A stretch of DNA of 31,086 nucleotides from Spirochaetaceae bacterium UBA5556 (GCA_002425765.1 DIMW01000005.1:1-31086); one strand, 5' to 3'; shown: positions 8,485-16,766, counted from the stretch's first letter. Numbers and translations: made by a program. Notes: generated by a model from the letters alone, not told the origin.

Positions 8485-10434
8485 ATGCTGCGTGGTTTTG
8501 ACTCGTTCAGGCGAGCGTTGGTTGAGAGGTTGATGGCGCGCGGGGCGGGGCGGTTTCGGCTCTGGCCGGAATTCGAGCGCCGGCTCGATGCCGAACTTGA
8601 AGGCCTCACGGGGCTTCTCTTCGAACTCTATGGCGAAAGGCCCGATTTCGCGTATTGGGTAGAAAATATCGTCTACGGGGCCTTTGAGGCCTTCATGGCG
8701 CGTCCAGACTGGTTGAAGGATCGAGACCGCCGTTTTTTTCCCGAGAGTGGCTGGTACCTCGCGCAGGATGTCATAGGGGCGGTGTGCTATGTCGACCGCT
8801 GGGCAGGGACTTTCCGTGGCATCGGCGACCGCATCCCGTACCTGAAAGAGCTCGGCGTCAAGTACCTGCACCTTATGCCTTTTTTCAAATCTCCCGACTC
8901 CGAGAATGATGGAGGTTACGCGGTTTCGAGCTACAGGGAGACCAATCCCGCGCTCGGCAGCATGGCGGACCTCGCCGCGCTCGGCAGGCTCCTGGAGGGG
9001 GAGGGCATATCCCTCGTTGCGGATTTTGTCTTCAACCACACGTCGGACGAGCACGACTGGGCGGTCGCGGCGAAGTCGGGCGATGAATTCTTCCTCGATT
9101 TCTACCTCACTTTCCCCGATTTCAGAGAGCCTGAGGAATACGGCCGGACCCTGCGAGACATCTTCCCGGAATCCCGACGCGGCTCGTTCACCTGGAAAAA
9201 GGAGATGCGGCGCTGGGTGTGGACGACCTTCCATTCGTACCAGTGGGACCTGAACTACCGCAATCCCGCCGTTTTCAATGCCATGGCGGGGGAGATGCTC
9301 GCCCTCGCGAACCGTGGCGTCGCCGTCCTGAGACTCGACGCGGTGGCCTTCATCTGGAAGGAGAAGGGGACTTCCTGCGAAAACCTTCCCCAGGCCCACA
9401 CTATCATCCGCGCATTTCAGTCCGTGGCGCGGCTTGCCTGTCCCTCCCTTCTGTTCAAGTCCGAGGCCATCGTGCACCCCGACTGCATCGCCCGCTACAT
9501 CGACATGCGCGAGTGCCAGCTTTCCTATAATCCTCTTTTAATGGCCGAGCTGTGGGAAGCCGCCGCGACCAAGGAAGTCCGGCTCCTCGCATACTCGATG
9601 AAACGACGCCACCATCTGCCGGCTGGATGCGCGTGGGTCAACTACCTCCGATGCCACGACGACATCGGCTGGACCTTCGCGGACGAGGACGCGGCGGCGC
9701 TCGGCATCGAGGGCTTCGACCACCGACAGTTTCTGAGCCGCTTTTATCTCGGGGATTTTCCCGGCAGCTTTGCACGTGGTTTGAGTTTTCAGTACAACCC
9801 CGTGACGCGGGATATGCGTATATGCGGCACCGCCGCTTCGCTCGCGGGCATAGAGCGCGACATGAAGCGTGATCCCGGCAAGGACAGAGAAACGGCGTTG
9901 CGACGCTTTTTGCTCTTATATGGTATAGTGTTTTCGGCGGGCGGCCTGCCGCTCATCTATCTCGGCGACGAACTCGGGATGGAGAACGACCCAGACTGGG
10001 ACAAGGACCTTGCCCACGCCGGCGATTCCCGCTGGGTACACCGGCCCGTGTTCCAGAAGACGCTGTTTGATGAACGCCATGACCCCGACACCATGACGGG
10101 GCGCATATTCGCCCGGTTCAAGAAGATGGTTCAAGTAAGGGCGACACATGAAATTTTTGCGGTGCAAGGTGTCGAAGTGATTGAGAGCGGCCACCCCTCG
10201 GTACTGATATTCAGAAAGGTCTCGGAAGATGAAACCCTGATCGTGATAGGCAATTTCAGCGAGCGGAGCGCGGAGGCGTCGTCTGGTGCCTGGAAGTCTT
10301 TATTTGAGGACAAAGCGGCCTCTGAAGTGGTCGATCTTCTGTCGAACAGGCCTTTCTCGCCGGACAAACCGCCGGAGCTCTTGCCCTGCGAACTCTTGTG
10401 GCTCTCCATACCCTCTGGAGGATGCTCACAATAA
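8485..10434 (+). CDS. Amylosucrase-type GH13 glucosyltransferase/sucrose hydrolase
   Basis: Amylosucrase splits sucrose and builds alpha-1,4-glucan, releasing fructose. The 649 residues match the Neisseria polysaccharea enzyme in length and layout as I recall it: helical N-terminal domain (about 1-90), catalytic barrel, and a C-terminal beta domain. The catalytic triad is visible as Asp285 (LRLDAVAFIWK), Glu327 (LFKSEAIVHPD) and Asp392 (RCHDDIGWTFADEDAA), each one residue off the Neisseria numbering. The sucrose-pocket motifs DGGYAVSSYR, FVFNHTSDEHDW, GTSCENLPQAH and DSRWVHRP are conserved. This pattern is much closer to amylosucrase than to general alpha-amylases; sucrose hydrolase is the alternative. 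There is no signal peptide, so it acts in the cytoplasm. The ribosome-binding site is weak and the gene follows the nucleoside permease by 14 bases. Confidence 0.85.
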   Translation: MLRGFDSFRRALVERLMARGAGRFRLWPEFERRLDAELEGLTGLLFELYGERPDFAYWVENIVYGAFEAFMARPDWLKDRDRRFFPESGWYLAQDVIGAVCYVDRWAGTFRGIGDRIPYLKELGVKYLHLMPFFKSPDSENDGGYAVSSYRETNPALGSMADLAALGRLLEGEGISLVADFVFNHTSDEHDWAVAAKSGDEFFLDFYLTFPDFREPEEYGRTLRDIFPESRRGSFTWKKEMRRWVWTTFHSYQWDLNYRNPAVFNAMAGEMLALANRGVAVLRLDAVAFIWKEKGTSCENLPQAHTIIRAFQSVARLACPSLLFKSEAIVHPDCIARYIDMRECQLSYNPLLMAELWEAAATKEVRLLAYSMKRRHHLPAGCAWVNYLRCHDDIGWTFADEDAAALGIEGFDHRQFLSRFYLGDFPGSFARGLSFQYNPVTRDMRICGTAASLAGIERDMKRDPGKDRETALRRFLLLYGIVFSAGGLPLIYLGDELGMENDPDWDKDLAHAGDSRWVHRPVFQKTLFDERHDPDTMTGRIFARFKKMVQVRATHEIFAVQGVEVIESGHPSVLIFRKVSEDETLIVIGNFSERSAEASSGAWKSLFEDKAASEVVDLLSNRPFSPDKPPELLPCELLWLSIPSGGCSQ

Positions 10435-10477
10435 ATCAAAAGAATTTTCATCGATAGCTTTTCCCTCATACTTGGTG

Positions 10478-10483
10478 TATAAT
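10478..10483 (+). promoter_or_regulatory. -10 element before the cNMP-binding protein gene
   Basis: A perfect TATAAT lies in the gap after the amylosucrase gene, about 75 bases before the chosen start of the next gene. No good -35 hexamer is present at 16-18 bases upstream, so the promoter is only a candidate. Confidence 0.4.
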
Positions 10484-10559
10484 TAGTCATATTTTGGTAT
10501 ATCCATACTGGATAGGGTTTAAGACAAAGCGAGACAGAGACTCTCGAAGGAAGCAATGG

Positions 10560-11000
10560 ATGATCGATATAAATACTCTTCAGAAATATTCGCTTTTCGG
10601 AGGTGTCACTTCCGAGCAAATAGAAAAAATTAAGTCTCTTTTAGGATCGGGGCACTTCGAGGCCGGGGAATGCCCGCAGGTTGAAGGCCAGCCGAACGAC
10701 AAGATATATTTCATCCTCAGTGGCGAGGTCGACATCATCAAGCAGGGCGTCGTGATCGCCCGTCTCAAGGAGGGCGAGACCTTCGGCGAGATGGAGCTTC
10801 TCGACATAATGCCGAGCATCGCGACGGTCCGGGCCGCGACTCCCCTGGAAGTAGTCATGATCTCCAACCGGGCCCTCTACGACATCTCCAAGCTCGACCT
10901 CAAGATATTCTCGATGGTCGTGATGAACCTCGCGCGCGACCTTTCCCGACGCCTGCGTCGCATGGACGAGCTCGCCTGCGAGGAAGCGAGAATCACATAA
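10560..11000 (+). CDS. Stand-alone cyclic-nucleotide-binding-domain (Crp-like) protein
   Basis: The 146-residue protein is a single cNMP-binding beta-roll domain. It shows LFGGVTSEQIEKI, ILSGEVDIIKQG and the phosphate-binding cassette region FGEMELLDIMPSIATVRA, followed by a C-terminal helix. There is no DNA-binding helix-turn-helix and no enzyme domain. In the usual cassette an Arg follows the Pro (P-R-[ST]-A-T), but here the sequence is P-S-I-A-T, so canonical cAMP/cGMP binding is doubtful. ATG 10560 is chosen because AAGGAA (10547-10552) is well spaced; the longer in-frame reading from TTG 10494 has no ribosome-binding site. Function is unknown; it may be a protein-protein or ligand sensor. 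It is transcribed separately from the downstream transport operon. Confidence 0.75.
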   Translation: MIDINTLQKYSLFGGVTSEQIEKIKSLLGSGHFEAGECPQVEGQPNDKIYFILSGEVDIIKQGVVIARLKEGETFGEMELLDIMPSIATVRAATPLEVVMISNRALYDISKLDLKIFSMVVMNLARDLSRRLRRMDELACEEARIT

Positions 11001-11020
11001 TCAATAATTCAGGGAAAATA

Positions 11021-11049
11021 TTGCGTTGCCGCTCCGCTGGTACTATACT
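11021..11049 (+). promoter_or_regulatory. Promoter of the transporter/amidohydrolase/lyase operon
   Basis: TTGCGT (11021-11026) and TATACT (11044-11049) are separated by exactly 17 bases. The leader to the ATG at 11105 is about 50 bases and ends in AGGAGG (11094-11099). The next five genes show no further clear promoter or terminator, so they are probably one transcript. Confidence 0.6.
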
Positions 11050-11104
11050 CCGAATGTCAAGAATAGCATGTGTATGCTGATTCATTTCTCGACAGGAGGC
11101 ATGT

Positions 11105-12352
11105 ATGACAAGAAGGAAAGTCTTTTTTCTGGTGATGTCTGCGGTTCTGATCTTCGCCGCCAGCGCGCAGACAGTGACGATCACCTACTGGCAGTACTAC
11201 TATGAGTCGAAGGTGAAACTGATGGATGAGCTCATCCAGAAGTTCGAGGCGGCGAATCCCGGCATCAAGGTCGAGCAGGTAACTTTCCCCTACGAGAGTT
11301 ACAACCAGAAGGTCGCGGCCTCCATTCCCGCCGGCGAAGGGCCGGATGTCATCAACCTTTTCTACGGATGGCTGCCGACCTACGTAAAAGCGGGCTATCT
11401 CGCGGAGCTGCCCGCCTCTGAATTCAGCAAGGATTACTTCGACAAAAACTTCTACCCCTTCGTCGCCGAATCCGTTCAGTTCGGGGGCAAGTACTACTCG
11501 GTGCCGACGGCGGTGAGGACCCTCGCGCTCTTCTGGAACAAGAAGCTCTTCAAGGACGCGGGCTACGATCCGAACACCGCGCCCAAGACGCTCGAGGAGC
11601 TGGCCGCGTACGCGAAGAAGCTCTCGAAGTATGACGCGCAGGGCAACCTGGTCGTGGCGGGCATGGCGATGCAGCCGACGGGACAGGGCCACTGCTGGAT
11701 CCGCGAAGTGCTCTTCCGCCAGTTCGGGAATGTGCCCTACAGCGCCGACGGCAGGAAAGTGACCTACGCCGACGCCAACGGAGCCGCCGCGCTGAAGTGG
11801 TACACCGACCTGATCACGAAGGACAAGGTAGGCTACCCCAACTTCGCGACGGACGACGTGACGGCCTTCAAGGCCGGCAAGGCCGCGATGAACATCGACG
11901 GTTCGTTCCGAATCGCCACCCTGAACGCGGTGAAAGACCTCGACTGGGGTGTCGCCGAACTGCCGACCTACAAGGGAATCAAGTCGAACTACGCGTCGTT
12001 CTGGACGCATGGCATCGTCGCCGGCACGAGCGGCAAAAAGCTCGAGGCGTCCATAAAGTTCCTCAAGTACATCACTTCCCCCGAGGTGCAGCAGATGTGG
12101 ATGGAGAAGGTCGGCGAACTGCCCGCGAATCCTGCTCTCTCCGAGAAGTACAAGAACGACCCGGTCATCGCGCCCTTCCTGAAAGGCTTGGCCTACGCGC
12201 ACGCGACGGCCTATGTCGACGAGGCCGGCCAGAGAACGGTCATGGTCGACGCCGTGGATGAGGTCATCCTGAAGAAGGTGGACCCCGCGGTCGCGCTCAA
12301 GAACGCGGCGGCCAAGGAGCAGGCGCTCATCGACGATTTCTGGAAGAAATAG
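11105..12352 (+). CDS. ABC transporter solute-binding protein (family 1, carbohydrate-type)
   Basis: This is a periplasmic binding protein of the CUT1/family 1 type, 415 residues, with a signal peptide (about 1-21, FAASA-QT) and no lipobox cysteine. It opens with TVTITYWQYYYESKVKLMDE, then FEAANPGIKVEQV, and the hallmark GEGPDVINLFYGW, all typical of sugar-binding proteins of this class. The C-terminal half has FKAGKAAMNIDGSFRI and ITSPEVQQMWMEKVG. The strong AGGAGG five bases upstream sets the start. Two CUT1 permeases and two catabolic-type enzymes follow. The family binds mostly oligosaccharides, but the downstream lyase suggests the substrate may be an amino-acid-like or N-substituted compound. 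Confidence 0.88.
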   Translation: MTRRKVFFLVMSAVLIFAASAQTVTITYWQYYYESKVKLMDELIQKFEAANPGIKVEQVTFPYESYNQKVAASIPAGEGPDVINLFYGWLPTYVKAGYLAELPASEFSKDYFDKNFYPFVAESVQFGGKYYSVPTAVRTLALFWNKKLFKDAGYDPNTAPKTLEELAAYAKKLSKYDAQGNLVVAGMAMQPTGQGHCWIREVLFRQFGNVPYSADGRKVTYADANGAAALKWYTDLITKDKVGYPNFATDDVTAFKAGKAAMNIDGSFRIATLNAVKDLDWGVAELPTYKGIKSNYASFWTHGIVAGTSGKKLEASIKFLKYITSPEVQQMWMEKVGELPANPALSEKYKNDPVIAPFLKGLAYAHATAYVDEAGQRTVMVDAVDEVILKKVDPAVALKNAAAKEQALIDDFWKK

Positions 12353-12399
12353 AGTAGTCTCTTCAACATTCAGCGATTTCGACAGGGGAGGTGCAAGGG

Positions 12400-13287
12400 A
12401 TGACCCTTTCTGCAAAACGATCTTTGACCGCGTATCTTTTTCTTGCGCTTCCCCTCGTGTTTTTCCTCTGCGTCCGCCTGGGCCCCATGCTGTACATGTT
12501 CGCGATGAGCTTTACCGACTGGGGCCTCTTGCGGAAGACAGTCAAATTCATCGGATTCGATAATTATCACGCTATTTTCAAGGACCCCGTATTTTTGCAG
12601 GCGCTGGGGAACACGTTCAGGTACGCGGTCTTCGGCGCCCCTCTCGTGATTCTCCTGAGCCTGGCGATCGCCCTCCTTCTGGACTCGATTCCCCGGGGTA
12701 AGGGATTTTTCAGGCTTATCTATGTTCTGCCCTACATTACGCCGGTCGTGGCGGTGAGCTGGGTCTGGCGCTGGATGTATCAGCAGCCCCCTCTGGGCGT
12801 CATCAACGGAATTCTCGGGTGGCTGGGACTGCCCGCGGGAGAATTCCTCAACAGCCCGACGCAGGCCTTGCCGTCCATTCTCGCCGTCAACGTCTGGGTT
12901 GAGATGGGGTACTGCACGACCATTTTCCTGGCGGGGCTCCAGACCATTCCCAAGGAGATATCCGAGGCGGCGAAGATCGACGGCGCCAGCGACCGGCAGG
13001 TGCTGAGGCGGATCACGCTGCCCCTCCTCATGCCCATCACCTTTTTCCTCATGGTGATGGAAGGGATCCAGTTCCTCCGGATTTTCACTCAGGTCTACAA
13101 CATGTCGATGCAGGCGATGGGCGGCCCCCTCAACTCCACCAAGTCCGCCGCCCTCTATATATACCAGAAGGCATTCACCAATTTCGAAATGGCGAGGGCC
13201 GCGAGCGCCAGCGTGGTGCTGTTCGTCATCATCATGGCCGTGACCATTCTGCAGATCCGGTTTTTCGATAAGAGGGTTAATTACTGA
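12400..13287 (+). CDS. CUT1-type ABC transporter permease (MalF/UgpA-like)
   Basis: The permease has 295 residues with about six membrane spans (first near residues 11-30). The coupling loop ISEAAKIDGASDRQVLRRIT followed by LPLL is the EAA motif of CUT1 permeases. ATG 12400 is preferred to an in-frame GTG at 12391 because GGGGAGG (12385-12391) spaces correctly only to the ATG. The stop codon overlaps the start of the second permease (TGATG). No ATPase gene accompanies the pair; a shared MsmK/UgpC-type ATPase elsewhere is the usual solution. Confidence 0.9.
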   Translation: MTLSAKRSLTAYLFLALPLVFFLCVRLGPMLYMFAMSFTDWGLLRKTVKFIGFDNYHAIFKDPVFLQALGNTFRYAVFGAPLVILLSLAIALLLDSIPRGKGFFRLIYVLPYITPVVAVSWVWRWMYQQPPLGVINGILGWLGLPAGEFLNSPTQALPSILAVNVWVEMGYCTTIFLAGLQTIPKEISEAAKIDGASDRQVLRRITLPLLMPITFFLMVMEGIQFLRIFTQVYNMSMQAMGGPLNSTKSAALYIYQKAFTNFEMARAASASVVLFVIIMAVTILQIRFFDKRVNY

Positions 13288-14126
13288 TGAAGCATAAAAA
13301 TAAAGGAAAAATGATCGTCAGGGCCCTGCCGGCCTACATCATTCTTGCGCTTCTCTCTGTCATCATGTTATTTCCTTTTGTGTGGATGATCTCTTCCAGT
13401 CTGAAAGATGTGACCCAAATCTATCAGCTGAAACTGTTCCCCGAGCGGCCGACGCTTGAGAATTACCGCTACATTCTTTTTTCCACCAGCACCAAATTCC
13501 CTCAATGGTTTCTGAATTCACTCATCGTGGCGGTCTGCACCACGGCCTCGGTGCTGTTTTTCGACTCCCTCGTCGGCTATACCCTCGCGAAGTTCCGCTT
13601 CCCGGGGAAGAAAATCATATTTCTCCTGATCATCAGCACGCTGATGATCCCCACGGAGATGCTCGTCATCCCATGGTACGCGATGATCCGGGCGCTGAAG
13701 TGGGTGAACACCTATTGGGCGATCATGTTCCCGGGCATGATAAGCGCGTTCGGCGTCTTTCTGATGCGCCAGTTCATGTCGACCATACCGGACGACCTCA
13801 TCGATGCCGCGCGCGTCGACGGGCTCGGGGAATTGAGAATATTCATCACGGTCGTGCTTCCTCTCGTCGCGCCGGCGCTGGCGACGCTGGCGATATTCAA
13901 CTTCATCGGAAACTGGAACGCCTTCCTGTGGCCGCTTATCGCCGCGTCCAAACCGAAGATGTTCACGCTGCCCGTGGGTCTCGCGAATTTCTCGGGCGAG
14001 GCGGGGAGCGACTGGCACTATATCATGACGGGAGCCGCCGTCGCGATGGCGCCCCTCATCCTCGTGTTTCTCGTGTTCCAGAAGCAGATCGTCAAGGGCA
14101 TCGCCATGACCGGCCTCAAGGGATGA
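13287..14126 (+). CDS. CUT1-type ABC transporter permease (MalG/UgpE-like)
   Basis: This is the partner permease, 279 residues and about six spans. The N-terminal segment LFPFVWMISSSLKD is typical of MalG-type subunits, and the EAA-type loop reads LIDAARVDGLGELRIFITVV then LPL. The ATG overlaps the TGA of the previous gene by one base, indicating translational coupling. The amidohydrolase gene starts 28 bases downstream. Confidence 0.9.
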   Translation: MKHKNKGKMIVRALPAYIILALLSVIMLFPFVWMISSSLKDVTQIYQLKLFPERPTLENYRYILFSTSTKFPQWFLNSLIVAVCTTASVLFFDSLVGYTLAKFRFPGKKIIFLLIISTLMIPTEMLVIPWYAMIRALKWVNTYWAIMFPGMISAFGVFLMRQFMSTIPDDLIDAARVDGLGELRIFITVVLPLVAPALATLAIFNFIGNWNAFLWPLIAASKPKMFTLPVGLANFSGEAGSDWHYIMTGAAVAMAPLILVFLVFQKQIVKGIAMTGLKG

Positions 14127-14154
14127 TGAGAGGGGCGTACAGTAGGGAGAAAAA

Positions 14155-15117
14155 ATGCGCGTAATAGATTCACATGTTCATTTTCCGGAAAACAAGATCA
14201 TCGACGACGGCCTGTCCACAGGGCGTGGCGTAGAAAAGGGCACCGGCTATACCTCGGGCAGGACGAAATCGGCGGATGCCGGCGGCGCCCTGAAAAAACA
14301 CCAGTCGTGGCTCATGGATGAGAAGGCGCGCTGGGAGTCCGCCTGGCACTTTCCCGCGTCCGAGGAGGTTTCCCCCGAGGAGGGCGAAAGGCGCTGGGCC
14401 GACGAGTGCGGTGCCTATGATTTCCTGCGCGGTATCGTATTCGTTACCGCCGGCTCCAACCAGTTCGCGTCCGAGCTCGTGGCCAGGCATCCGGGACGGT
14501 TCTACGCCTACGCGCACCACGATCCTCTGCTGCCCAACGCCGCGGAGCGCCTCGAGAAGGCCGTCAGAGAACAGGGACTGCGGGGATACAAAATACTCGG
14601 CCCCAGGGTGGACCGGCCGCTGTCCGACAGATCGTTCGATCCGATTTGGGAGGTCGCACAGGCGAATGAGATTCCCGTGCTCATCCATTTCGGCATCATG
14701 GGCGCGGCGGGAGGCGTCGCCTCCCACGTGAACATCAATCCGCTCGCGATTCACGACGCCGCGAAACGCTTTCCGGATCTGCCCTTCATCGTGCCGCATT
14801 TCGGGACGGGGTACCTGTTCGAGACGCTGAACCTGTGCTGGGCCTGCCCCAATGTCTATATCGACACCGCCGGCTCGAACCAGTGGATGCGCTGGGTGCC
14901 CTACGAGGTGACGCTCGATTCCCTGTTCAGGAAATTCCATGAGACCATAGGCGCCTCGCGGATCATCTTCGGCACCGATTCGTCCTGGTTCCCCCGCGGA
15001 TTCACGCTGGATTATCTCAAGGCCCAGAATCGGGCCATGTCGGATGTCGGCTACAGCGAGGACGAGAAGGACATGGTGCTGTACCGCAACATCGCGGGAC
15101 TCTTGAAACTGGAATAG
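14155..15117 (+). CDS. Amidohydrolase-2 family metal-dependent hydrolase/decarboxylase
   Basis: The 320-residue protein has the layout of PF04909 TIM-barrel enzymes. It shows an N-terminal metal motif VIDSHVHF (residues 3-10), a mid-barrel His in PVLIHFG, a second in IVPHFGTGY, and the late-barrel Asp in IIFGTDSSWFP. It ends in NIAGLL, as such enzymes usually do. The family includes decarboxylases, lactonases and C-N hydrolases acting on carboxylated substrates, and the exact reaction cannot be read from sequence. An insert of about 60 residues after the HxH motif (residues 15-75) is rather charged and may cover the active site. An AGGGAG site precedes the ATG. It lies between the permeases and a lyase, so a role in breaking down the imported compound is likely. 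Confidence 0.8.
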   Translation: MRVIDSHVHFPENKIIDDGLSTGRGVEKGTGYTSGRTKSADAGGALKKHQSWLMDEKARWESAWHFPASEEVSPEEGERRWADECGAYDFLRGIVFVTAGSNQFASELVARHPGRFYAYAHHDPLLPNAAERLEKAVREQGLRGYKILGPRVDRPLSDRSFDPIWEVAQANEIPVLIHFGIMGAAGGVASHVNINPLAIHDAAKRFPDLPFIVPHFGTGYLFETLNLCWACPNVYIDTAGSNQWMRWVPYEVTLDSLFRKFHETIGASRIIFGTDSSWFPRGFTLDYLKAQNRAMSDVGYSEDEKDMVLYRNIAGLLKLE

Positions 15118-15135
15118 GCTTTTCGGGGGAACACT

Positions 15136-16590
15136 ATGGCCGCAAAAATATTTTCTCCCGTCTATGTCGCGAGGGTGCTCGACCCCGCGTACCGGAACTG
15201 GAAAGAGCGCTTCTACGGCGCCTCGATGGCGGTGCACAAGGCGCATCTCTGCATGCTGCACGAGACAAAGATCGTCCCCCACGAGATTGTGTCGCGCATC
15301 GCGCAGGGGATCGCCCGTCTTGAAAAAGTTTTTTCTCCTCCAGAGCATATTCCGGAGGGAGTCGAGGACCTGTATTTTCTGTTTGAGAAAGCCCTCGGCG
15401 AGCAGATAGGCGAGGAGGAGGCGGCCTGGCTCCACACGGCGCGCAGCCGCAACGACATGGATACGACCGTCTTCCGTCTCGTTCTCCGGGAGAGTTTTTT
15501 CGGCTTGCTTGAAAGGCTTCTGGGGCTTGCCGGCGCGCTGCGGACCCGCTGCGCCCAGAGTGGGGACGAGCTCACGGTGCTTTTCACCCACGGCCAGCCG
15601 GCGAACCCCTCGACCACGGAGCACTATCTGTCCTCCTTCCTCATGGAGATTCTCGAAGACACCGGAGTACTGCTCAGAGCCTTGAGAGACGTGGACAGAT
15701 CGAGCATGGGGGCCTGCGCGATCACGGGCTCCGGCTTTCCCATAGACAGAGAGCGCGTTGCCCGGCTGCTCGGGTTCGACGGCTATATCGTGAACACCTA
15801 TCAGGCGATCTCGACCTCGCACTGGCTCGTCGGCGCCGCTTCCTCCCTTCAGACGCTCATGGTCGACACAGGAAGATTCGTGGCCGACCTTCTGCACAAG
15901 GCATCCTCTGAAGTGGGTCTTTACCAGTTCCCCGACGAACTCGTGCAGGTTTCGTCGATCATGCCCCAGAAGAGAAATCCCGTCGTGCTCGAGCACATAC
16001 GGATTCAGGCCGAGATGATCGCGGGGGAGTGCCAGGGCGCCGTCCGTTCGTTCCAGAATGTGCCCTACCAGGACGTCAACGAGAACGCGGACATGGTCAT
16101 CACGAGAATGCTCGAGACCATAGAGGAAAGCCTTTCCGTGCTCGACCTTCTGGAAGAGGCGCTGCTGAAAATGAGGGCCGATACCGGCCGGGCAAGAGAT
16201 ATCTGCGCCCGGTTTGGCGTCACCACGACCGAGCTCGCCGACTCGCTCGTCAGGACATATGGAATCGGATTCAGAAAGGCGCACCACATCTGTTCCGAGT
16301 TCGTCGCCGCCGGACAGGACAAGACAAGGCTCCGGGCCGTTTTTCATGAGGAGACGGGCCTTGAGCTCGACATGTCGGACGGGGACATCGAGGCGCTCCT
16401 CGCGCCGGAGACCTTTATCCGCGTGCGCAGGACGGCGGGAGGCCCCGCGCCGGAGGGAATGCGCGCCGTATACAACACGGCCCAAGAGGTCCTTGAGGGC
16501 ATGAAGCGAGAGTTGGAGAATTATACGACCAGATGGACGAAGGCTCGGGCCACGCTGGAAGCGGGGTTCAACGAACTGTTGTCAAAATGA
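15136..16590 (+). CDS. Argininosuccinate-lyase-like enzyme (fumarase/aspartase superfamily), probably not ArgH
   Basis: The 484-residue protein belongs to the lyases that release fumarate by breaking a C-N bond. Visible are HTARSRND (residues 100-107, HTGRSRND in true ArgH), FTHGQPANPS with the conserved His152, ITGSGFPIDRERVARLLGF, and the signature loop VSSIMPQKRNP with serines 273-274. Catalytic residues therefore seem present. Substrate-contact regions differ from my memory of the ArgH consensus: HLQ-AQP has become HGQPANP, and the Y-N-K-D-x-Q-E-D-K-E stretch is PYQDVNENAD, losing the Gln and Lys that hold argininosuccinate. No other arginine gene is near. The gene closes the transporter/amidohydrolase operon, so it likely cleaves an imported N-succinyl-type compound (compare EDDS lyase). 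That substrate is speculation. Confidence 0.8.
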   Translation: MAAKIFSPVYVARVLDPAYRNWKERFYGASMAVHKAHLCMLHETKIVPHEIVSRIAQGIARLEKVFSPPEHIPEGVEDLYFLFEKALGEQIGEEEAAWLHTARSRNDMDTTVFRLVLRESFFGLLERLLGLAGALRTRCAQSGDELTVLFTHGQPANPSTTEHYLSSFLMEILEDTGVLLRALRDVDRSSMGACAITGSGFPIDRERVARLLGFDGYIVNTYQAISTSHWLVGAASSLQTLMVDTGRFVADLLHKASSEVGLYQFPDELVQVSSIMPQKRNPVVLEHIRIQAEMIAGECQGAVRSFQNVPYQDVNENADMVITRMLETIEESLSVLDLLEEALLKMRADTGRARDICARFGVTTTELADSLVRTYGIGFRKAHHICSEFVAAGQDKTRLRAVFHEETGLELDMSDGDIEALLAPETFIRVRRTAGGPAPEGMRAVYNTAQEVLEGMKRELENYTTRWTKARATLEAGFNELLSK

Positions 16591-16598
16591 CGCGCTCT

Positions 16599-16684
16599 TG
16601 CCGGAGACGGGCATCGAACCCGCACGCCGCTTGCGCAGCAAGGGATTTTAAGTCCCTGGTGTCTACCAATTCCACCACCCCGGC
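16599..16684 (-). tRNA. tRNA-Leu (anticodon UAA)
   Basis: Read on the - strand, the 86-base gene begins GCCGGGG and ends CTCCGGC plus discriminator A, giving a seven-pair acceptor stem with one G-U. The anticodon stem AGGGA/TCCCT encloses the loop CTTAAAA, so the anticodon is UAA (16648-16650). A long variable arm of class II type and a normal T arm (GGGTTCGATGCCC) are present. The 3' CCA is not encoded. It ends eight bases past the stop of the convergent lyase gene. Confidence 0.95.
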
Positions 16685-16740
16685 GCCTTGGCATCAGATT
16701 TTAGTCAACGAAGTCTCAGGCGTCAAGGATATTCTGAATC

Positions 16741-16766
16741 TTGAGCCCACCCCGCCGTGGACTCAA
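16741..16766. repeat. Inverted repeat at the end of the HAD gene
   Basis: TTGAGCCCAC and GTGGACTCAA pair over ten positions with one C-A mismatch around a six-base loop. It overlaps the - strand stop codon of the HAD gene (16763-16765) and precedes the tRNA in that direction. No T-run follows on either strand, so a terminator role is uncertain. Confidence 0.4.

Noticed and set aside
8449..9477. A 342-codon - strand frame opposite the amylosucrase gene
   Set aside because: The + strand carries catalytic residues of a known family; the - strand shows no motif.
11057..12415. A 452-codon - strand frame opposite the solute-binding protein gene
   Set aside because: Arg/Glu/Val-rich nonsense composition with no motif; the + strand gene has signal peptide, family motifs and ribosome-binding site.
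14170..16485. A 771-codon open frame on the - strand opposite the amidohydrolase and lyase genes
   Set aside because: It is a shadow of two well-supported + strand genes caused by GC-rich codon use; it has no recognisable domain or ribosome-binding site and spans the gap between them.
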